Assembly (NCBI RefSeq): GCF_030406905.1
Contig: NZ_CP129137.1
Span: 434,001-498,000 of the forward strand
Source: Streptomyces sp. HUAS CB01
GTDB taxonomy: Bacteria; Actinomycetota; Actinomycetes; Streptomycetales; Streptomycetaceae
DNA: 64,000 bases
Direction of reading: 5' to 3'
The notes under the pieces are model-generated. The model had not been told where the DNA came from and made no database searches. It saw nothing but the letters and a program-made list of their open reading frames with translations. Both the position numbers and the translations under genes were made by a program. The number at the start of each line of letters is the position of its first letter. The first letter of the stretch is position 1. This document shows positions 41,567-52,294 of the stretch, in pieces.

Positions 41567-43060
41567 TCAGATCCTGGCGCTCCGCGCGCCCCTGGACGGG
41601 CTGGTGGGCAGCGCGTGCTGGATCTCCTCACGGAGGTCCTCGATCTTCGCGTAGCCCGAGAACTGCCCGGTGAGGCGGTACATCTCCCGGAGCCGGTCCC
41701 AGGTGCGGTGCGAGGAGGTCTCCCCCATCGACACCAGCGCCAACCGGGCGTACCTGTCGGCCTGTTCCGGGTCGTCGGCGATGAAGCACGCCGACGCCAT
41801 GGAGATGTAGTCGAAGATCTTGGACCGCTGGCGGCCGCCCTCCCTGAGCTCCAGCGCCTGCTTGGCGTGGCGTTGGGCGATGCCTGCGGCCGCGGGGTCG
41901 TACTCGGCGAGCGTGCGGTAGGCGAGCGCCTGCATGCCGTGCATGTCCGCCTCGTCGAACATCTGCATCCAACTCGGCGGGGGTACGTCACCCTTGTCCG
42001 AGACGAACAGCTCCTCGGCCTCCCCGAGGGTCCGGCGCATGGCCTGGGCCCGCCCCATGGACGCCTGCGCCCATGCCTCGATGGTGTGCAGCATCGCCCG
42101 TGATCGGGGCAGGGTCTCCTCCCCGGAACCGGACTTGGCGAGTTTCATCAGGTCGAGGGCGTCGTCCGGCCGGCCCAGGTGCACCATCTGGCGCGCGGCC
42201 CGGGAGAGGGCCTCGCCGGCGCGGGGGCGGTCGCCGCCCTCGCGCGCCGCGTGGGCCGCGATGACGAAGTACTTCTGGGCGGTGGGTTCGAGGCCGACGT
42301 CGTGGGACATCCAGCCGGCGAGTACGGCGAGGTTGGCGGCGACGCCCCACAGGCGGCGCTGGAGGTGGTCGGGGTGATGGTAGGCGAGCATGCCGCCCAC
42401 CTCGTTGAGCTGGCCCACCACGGCCTTGCGCTGGAGCCCGCCGCCCCGGGAGGCGTCCCAGGCGCGGAACACCTCGACGGAGCGCTCCAGTGCGTCGATC
42501 TCCTGCGACCCGATGGGGGCGGCCTCGTAACGGTCGAACCCAGCGGGGTCGGCGTGCAGGGGGTCGTGGACACGAAGAGCGTCGGTGCTGAGAGCGGGGT
42601 CGGTGTGCAGCCAGTCGTACATGGCGCTGCTGAGTGCGGAGCCTGCGGCGAGCGCGGCGCCCGCGCCCACCAAGCCGCGTCGGTTGAGCATGAGGTCCAT
42701 TCCCGTGAATTCGGTGAGGACCGCCGCCGTACGTTCGGGTGCCCAGGGCAGGCCGTCGGGGTGGCCGGCGCCGCCGGCCTCCCTCCGCTTGCGCGTGCGC
42801 CCGTGCCGTACGAACCCGAGGTCCTCGATGGTCACGACACGGCCGAGTCGCTCGGTGAACAGAGCCGCCAGCACCTTCGGCACGGGATCGCGGGGGGATT
42901 CCCCCATGTCGATCCAGCGCCGCACCCGCGAGGTGTCGGTCGCCAGCTGCGGATGGCCCATGGCCGCCGCCTGCCGGTTCACGAGCCGCGCGAGCTCGCC
43001 CTTGGACCAGCCGGCGAGGCCGAACAGGTCCGCGAGACGGGTGTTGGGTTCTCCGGTCAC
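41567..43060 (-). CDS. NsdA-like regulator (helix-turn-helix plus TPR-like repeats)
   Basis: A 497-residue cytoplasmic protein. The N-terminus carries a helix-turn-helix-like segment: TRLADLFGLAGWSKGELARL, then DTSRVRRWIDMGESPRDPVP. A short hydrophobic stretch follows (LVGAGAALAAGSALSSAMYD), then about 300 residues of TPR-like helical hairpins (GEALSRAARQMVHLGRPDDA, QADRYARLALVSMGETSSHR). Length and layout match the NsdA family, negative regulators of sporulation and antibiotic production in Streptomyces; I cannot say whether it is NsdA itself or a paralogue. The start is GTG at 43060 with GGGGGC upstream. It diverges from a phosphotransferase gene that contains a TTA codon. Confidence 0.75.
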   Translation of the reverse strand: MTGEPNTRLADLFGLAGWSKGELARLVNRQAAAMGHPQLATDTSRVRRWIDMGESPRDPVPKVLAALFTERLGRVVTIEDLGFVRHGRTRKRREAGGAGHPDGLPWAPERTAAVLTEFTGMDLMLNRRGLVGAGAALAAGSALSSAMYDWLHTDPALSTDALRVHDPLHADPAGFDRYEAAPIGSQEIDALERSVEVFRAWDASRGGGLQRKAVVGQLNEVGGMLAYHHPDHLQRRLWGVAANLAVLAGWMSHDVGLEPTAQKYFVIAAHAAREGGDRPRAGEALSRAARQMVHLGRPDDALDLMKLAKSGSGEETLPRSRAMLHTIEAWAQASMGRAQAMRRTLGEAEELFVSDKGDVPPPSWMQMFDEADMHGMQALAYRTLAEYDPAAAGIAQRHAKQALELREGGRQRSKIFDYISMASACFIADDPEQADRYARLALVSMGETSSHRTWDRLREMYRLTGQFSGYAKIEDLREEIQHALPTSPSRGARSARI

Positions 43061-43087
43061 GTCAAGCCCCCAGGTTCTCGGCTGAGT

Positions 43088-43150
43088 TGACAGTAACCCC
43101 CTGTCAGATGCGCCGCGACTATTCGCCAGGGTTCGCCAGGGTCCGCCAGA
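43088..43150. promoter_or_regulatory. inverted repeat and three 10-bp iterons upstream of the NsdA-like gene
   Basis: TGACAG (43088-43093) and CTGTCA (43101-43106) form a perfect inverted repeat. Downstream, the 10-base unit GTTCGCCAGG is repeated three times head to tail from 43121 (ATTCGCCAGG, GTTCGCCAGG, GTCCGCCAGA). The iterons lie in the 233-base divergent spacer with the phosphotransferase. This pattern suggests binding sites for a regulator, possibly the NsdA-like protein itself. Confidence 0.45.
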
Positions 43151-43293
43151 TGGTGTGCCACCCGCGGCCGGGTGTCAGGTAGGAAAGCGCCACCCCGCCC
43201 CGGGAGCGAGACCGCATTCCCCAGGGTGCCGAAGGCTTCCGGGGCAGGGCCGCGCACGCGACTTGTCGGCACACGAAGGGATCTGTATCGCCC

Positions 43294-44412
43294 ATGTACA
43301 CAGCATCGTCCTCCGTGTCCGCCCCGTCCCGCCCGCGCTCCCTGCAGGCAGGCGGCGGGCCGTTGCTCGAGCCCTCCACGACCGGCAGGACCCGGCGGTG
43401 GCCGGGGGCGGTCGGCCAACCGCTCAGCGGGAGAATCGACTTGTCCGGCCCCCAGGGCGCGCAGCTGCGCATGGCGATCGCCTCGGTGCACCGCATCTGC
43501 CCGGAGTTCAACCCGGTGCAGGTGCTGCGCAGGAGCGGTCGCTCGGTGCTGCTCGTCGGCACGACGGGGCGGACCACGGCCGTCGCCAAATGCTTACTGG
43601 ACCAGTCGCCGGCGTGGGCGGAGCGGTTCAGGCACGAGATAACGGCATATCGTGCGTTCGTCCGGCACCGGCCGCCGGTGCGCGTACCCCGGCTCATCGC
43701 CGCGGACCCGGACAACTGCACGCTGGTCGTCGAGCGGATGCCCGGCCGTCCGGCCGCCCTCGCCAGGCATCCCTCCGAGGCTCCGCCGCGGTCGGACGTC
43801 CGTGCCGTGCTCGGGGCGATCGCCCGGCTGAACTCGTGGCGGCCGCCGGCCGGGATGTTCGACGCACCGCTGGACTACGCGTCGCGGATCGCCCGGTACC
43901 ACGAGCTGGGGCTGTTCACGGACCGTGATCTGGGTGATCTGCAGAAGCTGCTGCACGGTCTCGCGCACTCCGGCGGACGGCAGGGCGGTCTGGGGCAGTT
44001 CTGTCACGGCGACGCCCTCCTGTCGAACATCCTCCTCGCGCCGACGGGCCCCGTGCTCGTCGACTGGGAGCACGCGGGCTGGTACCTGCCGGGCTACGAC
44101 CTCGCGACGCTCTGGGTGGTGCTGGGGGACGCCCCGGTGGCTCGTCGCCAGATCAGCCAGCTCGCCCAGCAGTCGGGCCCCGCGGCACGCGACGCCTTCC
44201 TGGTGAACCTGATGCTGGTGCTGACCCGGGAGATCAGGACCTACGAGACGGCGGTGCAGCGGACGATGCGGGAGGCGCCGCCGGCGGGCACCGCCCCGTC
44301 CCCGCACGCCGGACTGTCCTCCGGGGAGGAGCAGCGGTTGCTGTTGCGCCGGCTGCACGATGACTGCGCGCTGGCACGACGAGCCGTGCGCGCGGCGGTC
44401 GGCACCCGCTGA
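43294..44412 (+). CDS. aminoglycoside phosphotransferase family protein with a TTA codon
   Basis: A 372-residue small-molecule kinase-like protein. The catalytic loop reads [15 protein letters not shown] and the metal loop [16 protein letters not shown], both complete for the APH/choline-kinase fold. The N-lobe Lys lies in [10 protein letters not shown]. The substrate is not evident; many such genes next to regulators are not antibiotic-resistance genes. Codon 101 (43594-43596) is TTA, the rare leucine codon read only by the bldA tRNA, so full translation should depend on developmental state. The ATG at 43294 has AAGGGA 13 bases upstream. It pairs divergently with the NsdA-like regulator. Confidence 0.88.
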   Translation: MYTASSSVSAPSRPRSLQAGGGPLLEPSTTGRTRRWPGAVGQPLSGRIDLSGPQGAQLRMAIASVHRICPEFNPVQVLRRSGRSVLLVGTTGRTTAVAKCLLDQSPAWAERFRHEITAYRAFVRHRPPVRVPRLIAADPDNCTLVVERMPGRPAALARHPSEAPPRSDVRAVLGAIARLNSWRPPAGMFDAPLDYASRIARYHELGLFTDRDLGDLQKLLHGLAHSGGRQGGLGQFCHGDALLSNILLAPTGPVLVDWEHAGWYLPGYDLATLWVVLGDAPVARRQISQLAQQSGPAARDAFLVNLMLVLTREIRTYETAVQRTMREAPPAGTAPSPHAGLSSGEEQRLLLRRLHDDCALARRAVRAAVGTR

Positions 44413-44427
44413 CCGCGACGAGGGGGA

Positions 44428-44471
44428 AGAGCGCTGTGTGCCCAGTGCCGACACTGGACGCACAGCGCTCT
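44428..44471 (+). terminator. two-step hairpin after the phosphotransferase
   Basis: AGAGCGCTGTG (44428-44438) and CACAGCGCTCT (44461-44471) pair perfectly, and CCAGTG/CACTGG form an inner 6-bp stem with a CCGA loop. It starts 16 bases after the stop. The remaining 300 bases before the next gene show no supported gene or clear promoter. Confidence 0.7.
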
Positions 44472-44774
44472 GTCGTCTGGCGAGGCCACACCGCGCCAGG
44501 TGTGACGGCCGCCCCCGCGACGGCCGTGGCGGGATCACCTGCCCGGCGGACCGGCTGTCCGCCACGGGAGGGCGGGCCGTGGTGCCAGGTGTAGCGGATC
44601 CGGCGCGGGGGAACTCGTTACCGGTCGCAGCCGGTCCGGGCGGCGCGGCGGGACGGCTCCGAGATCGGGAGCCGGCCGGCCCCGCCCGCGGATCCGGGGC
44701 CGGTCCGGCGACACCGACACGCACAGGGCGGCCCGCGCGGTCGAGCCCGGACCACGGACGGAGGCACGACCCCC

Positions 44775-45665
44775 ATGGCCGGACCCATCACTGCAGGAGT
44801 GGACGGATCACCGGAGAGCCGGGCAGCGGTGCACTGGGCGGCCCGCGAAGCGGCGCTCCGCGGGCTTCCGCTCCGTCTGGTGCACGCATGGCTGTGGCAG
44901 CCCCTGGATGTGCCGATCGTGCAGGACCGGGAGGCACAGGCGCGGTCGGCCGAGAGTCTGGTGCGTGAGGCGGAGTCGGAGATCACCGGGCGGTACCCGG
45001 ACGTTCGGGTCTCCGCGGAGGTGGTGCCGGACACCGCGGTGGCGGCCCTGCTCGACGAGTCCGAGCGCACCTCGATGCTGGTGCTCGGCTCCCGGGGCCA
45101 TGGCGCGATCGTCGGCTTCATCGTCGGCTCCTACGGCCAGCAGGTGATCGCCTCCGCGGCGTGCCCCGTGATCGCCGTGCGCGCACCGGCCGGGGAGGAG
45201 GACCCGGCCACGTTCCCCGAGCCCCGCACGGGCGACGAGGTGGTGGTGGGTCAGCACGGCTCGCCCGACGACTGCGACGCGGTCCTCGGATTCGCCTTCG
45301 AGACCGCTGCCGCGCACGGCGTGGGTGTGCGGGCGGTGCGCGCCTGGAGCCTGCCGACGCTGTACACCTACAGCCCGGGGTCGATGCGGCTCGCCGACGA
45401 GGCCGGGGGCCTGGAACCGTTCGAGAGGAAGGCACTTGCGGAGGCGGTGAAGCCCTGGCGGGAGCGCTACCCCGGCGTTCCGGTGACGGAGCATGTGGAG
45501 ATCGGCAGCGCGGGACAGGTACTGATGTCCGCCACGGGCCGTGCGCTGCTGCTGGTGGTCGGCCGGCGCGCCCGCCGCTCCCCCATCGGCTCACGGATCG
45601 GTTCCGTCGCCCATGCCTCGCTGCACCACGCGCCCTGCCCCGTGGCGGTCGTGCCGCCGGGCTGA
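44775..45665 (+). CDS. universal stress protein with two UspA domains
   Basis: A 296-residue tandem UspA protein. The first domain (about 1-140) has ITAGVDGSPESRAAVHWAAR and the ATP-binding loop GSRGHGAIVGFIVGSYGQQV followed by CPVIAVR. The second (about 155-296) is more diverged: VVVGQHGSPDDCDAVLGFAF with Gln-His in place of the usual Val-Asp, and GRRARRSPIGSRIGSVAHAS. The first domain should bind ATP. Such proteins are induced by dormancy, oxygen limitation or stress in actinobacteria. The ATG at 44775 has GGAGG some 12 bases upstream. Confidence 0.92.
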   Translation: MAGPITAGVDGSPESRAAVHWAAREAALRGLPLRLVHAWLWQPLDVPIVQDREAQARSAESLVREAESEITGRYPDVRVSAEVVPDTAVAALLDESERTSMLVLGSRGHGAIVGFIVGSYGQQVIASAACPVIAVRAPAGEEDPATFPEPRTGDEVVVGQHGSPDDCDAVLGFAFETAAAHGVGVRAVRAWSLPTLYTYSPGSMRLADEAGGLEPFERKALAEAVKPWRERYPGVPVTEHVEIGSAGQVLMSATGRALLLVVGRRARRSPIGSRIGSVAHASLHHAPCPVAVVPPG

Positions 45666-45981
45666 CGCGCCGGTGTCCGGCGGCCGGACGCCCCCCGTCT
45701 GACCCGCCGCCGCGGCCCGCAGCTGATCGCACGGCCGGGGTCGGCAGGCGGGCGGTGCTGCGGGTGCCTCACGACGGCCGCGCTCCAAGCGACCTGCCCG
45801 ACGGGCCTCTCCCGACGGGCCGTTTCCAAAGATCATTGGTCCACTCCACTGACGCTGCGCAGGCCGCGCCCTTCCCGTCCCTGACGTGGACTTCCGTGCC
45901 GCTGAGCCTCATTGACGGATCGTCCGGGAGCCGCTACCCCTGTACGGGTCCCTCGCGCACCATCCGTCACTGGAGGCTGCA
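45666..45981. other. 316-base spacer before the amidase gene
   Basis: No gene is supported. The segment around 45825-45900 (AAAGATCATTGGTCCACTCC, later GACGTGGACTTCC) is less GC-rich and is probably the amidase promoter region. I see no firm -35/-10 pair or terminator hairpin. Confidence 0.3.
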
Positions 45982-47940
45982 TTGCAGGCATCCGCCCTCG
46001 TACGACCGAGACATGCTCGCAGGCGGGGGGCGGTGGTCGCGGCGCTGCTGCTGACCCTGGTCTCGGCCGCTCCGTCCGCCACCGCGGAGCAGACGGCGCC
46101 GTCCGACGAACTCCAGCGCGCCTTCGCCGACGCCGCCGCCGAGTACCGGGTGCCGCAGAGCGTGCTGCTCGGTGTCTCCTATCTCCAGTCGCGCTGGGAC
46201 GGGCACGGCGGCGCCCCGAGCGTCACCGGCGGCTACGGGCCGATGCATCTGACGGACGCGGCAACCGCCCTGGCCGAGGCCCCCCACCATTCGCACGGCT
46301 CGGAGGACGCCCGCGGCGACGCGGCCCGCGCTCCCCGCACGAGCGACGGCGCCCCGCTCACGGAGCGCGCCGCGCTGCCGCCCCGGCTGCGGACCCTGGA
46401 GCGGGCCGCCGGCCTCACCGGTATCCCCGCCGCACGACTGCGGACGGACGCGGCAGCGAACATCCGGGGCGGTGCGGCGCTGCTCGCCGATGCCCAGCGG
46501 AAGCTGGGCAGAACGCCCGGCGGCGGCGCGGCGGACTGGTACGCGGCGGTCGCCCGGTTCTCCGGCGCCGACGACACGGCGACCGCGACGACGTACGCCG
46601 ACGACGTGTTCGACGTCATCCGCACGGGCCAGAACCGGACCACGGACAGCGGGCAGCGGGTGTCGCTGCGGGCCGACGAGGGCGTGCGTCCCGACAGGTC
46701 CGACGTCGCCCGCCTGGGCCTGCGCACCACCGACCGGACGCTCACGGAGTGCCCGGTGACCGTGGCGTGCGAGTGGATCCCCGCCCCGTACGAGCAGTTC
46801 GGTGAGGGCGACTACGGCAACCACGACAAGGCGAACCGGCCCGCTTCGCAGTCGGTCGAGTACATCGTCGTCCACGACACCGAGGCGACCTGGGACACCA
46901 CCCTCCAGCTGGTCCAGAACCCGGAGTACGTGTCCTGGCAGTACTCGCTGCGGTCCTCGGACGGGCACGTCGCCCAGCATCTGCGGCTGAAGGACGTCGG
47001 CTGGCACGCCGGCAACTGGTACGTCAACGCCAAGTCGATCGGGCTGGAGCACGAGGGCTTCCTCGCCAGTCCCGACGCCTGGTACACGGAGGCGATGTAC
47101 CGCAGCTCCGCCCGTCTGGTGCGTCATCTCGCCAAGCGGTACGACGTCCCGCTGGACCGGCAGCACATCATCGGGCACGACAACGTGCCGGGCACGCTGC
47201 CCTCGACGATCCCGGGCATGCACACCGACCCGGGGCCGTTCTGGGACTGGGCGCACTACTTCACGCTGCTGGGGCGGCCGTTCGTCCCGACGGCGGGGCC
47301 GGGCGCGGCCGCGGTGACGATCCGTCCCGACTACGACCGGCACCAGCCGGTGTACACGGGCTGTGAGAAGGCGGGCGACACCTGCGCGCCGCACGGTTCG
47401 GGCGCGGTCCGGCTGCACACCGCGCCGGACGCATCGGCGCCGCTGGTCAAGGACATCGGTCTGCGGCCGGGCGGCGGCGACTCGACGACAGGTGTCAACG
47501 ACACCGGTGCGCGGGCCACGACGGGGCAGCAGTACGCCGTCGCGGAGCGCCGCGGTGACTGGACGGCCATCTGGTACCTGGGCCAGAAGGCCTGGTTCCA
47601 CAACCCGCGCACCCAGCCGACCGCGGTGGGCGCGCGGGCTGCGCTCGTCACCCCGCGGGAGGGCCTGGCGGAGGTTCCGGTGTACGGCCGCGCCTATCCG
47701 GAGGCGTCGGCGTACCCGGCGGGTGTGCCGGTGCAGGCGGTGACGCCACTGCCGTACAGGCTGGCGGCGGGACAGAAGTACGTGACCGGTGGCAGCACGC
47801 AGGGCGAGTACTACTGGGCGACGACGTTCGACACGTCGAAGCACACCGTGGTGCGCGGCGACGAGCGCTACTACGAGATCCAGTTCGGGCACCGGGTCGC
47901 CTTCGTGAAGGCCTCCGACGTGCGGGTCGTGCGCCGTTAG
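45982..47940 (+). CDS. secreted N-acetylmuramoyl-L-alanine amidase (amidase_2/PGRP type)
   Basis: A 652-residue exported peptidoglycan hydrolase. A signal peptide covers about 1-35, then a lytic-transglycosylase-like or helical domain about 40-250 (VPQSVLLGVSYLQSRWDGHG, GGYGPMHLTDAA), a zinc amidase domain about 285-430, and two SH3-like or wall-binding segments to the end. Zinc ligands fit His in YIVVHDTEATWD, His in QHIIGHDNVPGT and the late GMHTDPGP; WHAGNWYVN is the conserved amidase_2 strand. It would cleave the bond between muramic acid and the stem peptide. The start is TTG at 45982 with GGAGG five bases upstream, the same arrangement as in the subtilase gene. Confidence 0.9.
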   Translation: MQASALVRPRHARRRGAVVAALLLTLVSAAPSATAEQTAPSDELQRAFADAAAEYRVPQSVLLGVSYLQSRWDGHGGAPSVTGGYGPMHLTDAATALAEAPHHSHGSEDARGDAARAPRTSDGAPLTERAALPPRLRTLERAAGLTGIPAARLRTDAAANIRGGAALLADAQRKLGRTPGGGAADWYAAVARFSGADDTATATTYADDVFDVIRTGQNRTTDSGQRVSLRADEGVRPDRSDVARLGLRTTDRTLTECPVTVACEWIPAPYEQFGEGDYGNHDKANRPASQSVEYIVVHDTEATWDTTLQLVQNPEYVSWQYSLRSSDGHVAQHLRLKDVGWHAGNWYVNAKSIGLEHEGFLASPDAWYTEAMYRSSARLVRHLAKRYDVPLDRQHIIGHDNVPGTLPSTIPGMHTDPGPFWDWAHYFTLLGRPFVPTAGPGAAAVTIRPDYDRHQPVYTGCEKAGDTCAPHGSGAVRLHTAPDASAPLVKDIGLRPGGGDSTTGVNDTGARATTGQQYAVAERRGDWTAIWYLGQKAWFHNPRTQPTAVGARAALVTPREGLAEVPVYGRAYPEASAYPAGVPVQAVTPLPYRLAAGQKYVTGGSTQGEYYWATTFDTSKHTVVRGDERYYEIQFGHRVAFVKASDVRVVRR

Positions 47941-50373
<2,433 letters not shown>

Positions 50374-50662
50374 CCCGGGCGCGTCGGAGGGTGCGACCGG
50401 TCGGTGTCCTCGCAGGAGCGCCGTCCACCCGGGGCCGGGGCTCGCGGCGTCCGGTGCGTGCGACCGCCGGGACGGAGGGTGCCCTCGTACGGGGCGTACC
50501 CCGACGATCCCGGCGCCGGGGCGCGTACGTGTGCCGGGCGTCGCGGGCTCGGCGGGGCTCTGCGGTCACCGGGCCGGGTCACGCGCCGCGGGGCTGCACG
50601 GTGTCGTACGGCTCCGCGGCGTGGACGGAGGCACGGCGGTGCCGGACCAGGCAGCGCGGGAA

Positions 50663-50687
50663 GGCGGGCGGGGGCGTTCCGCCCGCC
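50663..50687. terminator. hairpin between geoA and the convergent gene
   Basis: GGCGGGCGG and CCGCCCGCC pair perfectly around a 7-base loop, 290 bases after the geoA stop and 26 bases from the stop of the convergent gene at 50713, which it serves best. The rest of the 339-base spacer is GC-rich without a supported gene. Confidence 0.55.
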
Positions 50688-50712
50688 GGACGGCCGCGGG
50701 CCGGGCGGCGGG

Positions 50713-51213
50713 TCAGCCCTGCTGGAAGAGTTCCGCGGGCAGGGGCTTCAGCAGGGCGTACAGGTCGTCGGTGATCGGCCGGTCCCAGCTGGCGATGGTG
50801 ACGAGGACGTTGTCGCTGCGGTCGAACTGCACGCAGGAGATCCGGCTCTCGGAGAGCTTGATCCTGCGTACGATCAGCAGGTTGTCGCCCTGCATGACGG
50901 GGACGTCCTCGGTGCCGACGACCGTGACCTCCTCGTCGTTCTCCAGCGCCGCCAGGAGCTGGGCGACCTCGAAGGGGGCCTGTCCCTCGCCGACCTCGCG
51001 GGCGGGCGATCCCTCCGGCAGATTGCCGATGATCATCGCGGGACCCCGGCCGCCGAACAGGTCGTAGCGCAGGAAGACGCCCTGGCAGCTGCCGTCGGGC
51101 GCGGGGAGCAGCCCGGCTCCCAGATTGCCGGGCCAGTCACCGGGGTCCATGGCCAGGACGTCGAAGTCCGGGCCCGCGGGAGTGGCGGCGCTGCGGCGGC
51201 GGAGGAAGGACAT
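50713..51213 (-). CDS. conserved protein of unknown function
   Basis: A 166-residue soluble acidic protein: MSFLRRRSAATPAGPDFDVL, GNLGAGLLPAPDGSCQGVFL, VVGTEDVPVMQGDNLLIVRR and CVQFDRSDNVLVTIASWDRP. Regular alternating strands suggest a compact beta-rich fold. Third-position GC is very high, so it is a real gene. The start is taken as ATG at 51213, where protein-like sequence begins, though no ribosome site is visible; an in-frame ATG lies 20 codons upstream. I do not recognise a named family. Next gene upstream on the same strand: ACT-domain protein, 105 bases away. Confidence 0.72.
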   Translation of the reverse strand: MSFLRRRSAATPAGPDFDVLAMDPGDWPGNLGAGLLPAPDGSCQGVFLRYDLFGGRGPAMIIGNLPEGSPAREVGEGQAPFEVAQLLAALENDEEVTVVGTEDVPVMQGDNLLIVRRIKLSESRISCVQFDRSDNVLVTIASWDRPITDDLYALLKPLPAELFQQG

Positions 51214-51318
51214 GCCGACATGGTACGTGCCCGGGAGGCGCTGCCGCCGACCGGGCACAGGCCCGCACGACACGCCGGAGCGGGGCCGCCCGGCCGGTCG
51301 CGCCGGGGCACCGCGGCC

Positions 51319-51717
51319 TCAGCCGGCGCGCCCCGCCAGCTCCTGCAGGAGGGTGACGGCCTCGTCCACGCGTTCGTACGGAACGAACAGGTGGTCGTGG
51401 TGGTGGCCGGCGACGACGTTGCAGCTGATGCCCGCGTCGGCCAGGGCGGTGGCGACAGCGGCGGTGAGGCCGACGGCGTCGAGTGCGGAGTGCACGCGCA
51501 GGGTGATCCAGCCGGCGACGTAGTCGTAGGCCAGCCCGGCCGTGTCGGCTTCCTCGCGGCGTACGACGAGGGTCAGGCCCTCGTCCTCGGCGACCGTGAC
51601 CGCGGGGGCGAGGCCGGGCGGCGGGGCCCCGGTGACGGTGGCGAAGACGTAGCGGCCGGGGTTGAGTTCGGGCCGCATGCCGGTCAGGAGGCGGCCGAGG
51701 TCGCGTTCTGGACTCAT
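51319..51717 (-). CDS. ACT domain-containing protein
   Basis: A 132-residue protein of two ACT-like halves. The second, WITLRVHSALDAVGLTAAVA followed by LADAGISCNVVAGHHHDHLF, has the beta-alpha-beta pattern and the Gly/Ile-Ser turn at which ACT domains bind amino acids. The family is usually annotated as DUF with ACT domains or transporter-like, but the protein is soluble. The ATG at 51717 is preceded by TAGGCT seven bases upstream and no ribosome site, so it is probably translated from a leaderless mRNA. Confidence 0.82.
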   Translation of the reverse strand: MSPERDLGRLLTGMRPELNPGRYVFATVTGAPPPGLAPAVTVAEDEGLTLVVRREEADTAGLAYDYVAGWITLRVHSALDAVGLTAAVATALADAGISCNVVAGHHHDHLFVPYERVDEAVTLLQELAGRAG

Positions 51718-51899
51718 GATCACCAGCCTAGGCCGCCGCACGAACCGCTCGCGCCCCGCCGGCCCCGCCCCACCCCCGCCGAGGGCCTCCGAACCCAGGA
51801 TCCATGGAGATCCTGGCGCGGCGCCCTTTCATTCCAAGGTCGACCTCCGGAGTGGCGGCCCGTCCCGCATAGCACTCGGGCCGCCGGCCGGACGTGCGG

Positions 51900-52142
51900 T
51901 CAGGTGAGGTCGAACTCCCCGTGCCGGGCGTTGATGACGAAGGCGCGCCACTCGGCCGGGCTGAAGATCAGTGACGGGCTCCCGGGACGACCGCCGTTCC
52001 TCATCGCGATGAAGCCCTCGACGAAGGCGATCTGAACGTCGCCCGCCCCCTGGCTCCCCGACCGCCAGTCCGCCTGGCTGAGGTCGAGATCCGGCTTGTC
52101 CCCACCCGAAAGCGGCTGCTCCGTGGTGATGCTCTCGGCCAC
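51900..52142 (-). CDS. DUF397 domain protein
   Basis: An 80-residue protein ending in the DUF397 core: LSQADWRSGSQG, VQIAFVEGFIAMRNG, then LIFSPAEWRAFVINARHGEF. In Streptomyces such proteins are usually encoded next to a helix-turn-helix regulator and an anti-sigma-like ATPase and modulate development. Here none is adjacent, so it is an orphan. The GTG at 52142 has GGAGGAG upstream. Confidence 0.88.
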   Translation of the reverse strand: MAESITTEQPLSGGDKPDLDLSQADWRSGSQGAGDVQIAFVEGFIAMRNGGRPGSPSLIFSPAEWRAFVINARHGEFDLT

Positions 52143-52294
52143 GTCCCCACTCCTCCCGGTCGTCGTCGGGGGTCAGCGTAGCGAGCGGGGCGGGTGGCGG
52201 ACAGGCCGCCGCGGAAGGACTCGCCGACCGGCTCCGGGAAGGGCCCTCCGGGGCCGTCCGGAGCGGGGCGTCACCCTGCCCCGGGGCCCGGTGT

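Noticed and set aside
43294..44412. Aminoglycoside resistance gene
   Set aside because: The kinase fold is clear, but the family is broad, the neighbour is a developmental regulator and nothing specific to aminoglycoside binding is visible.
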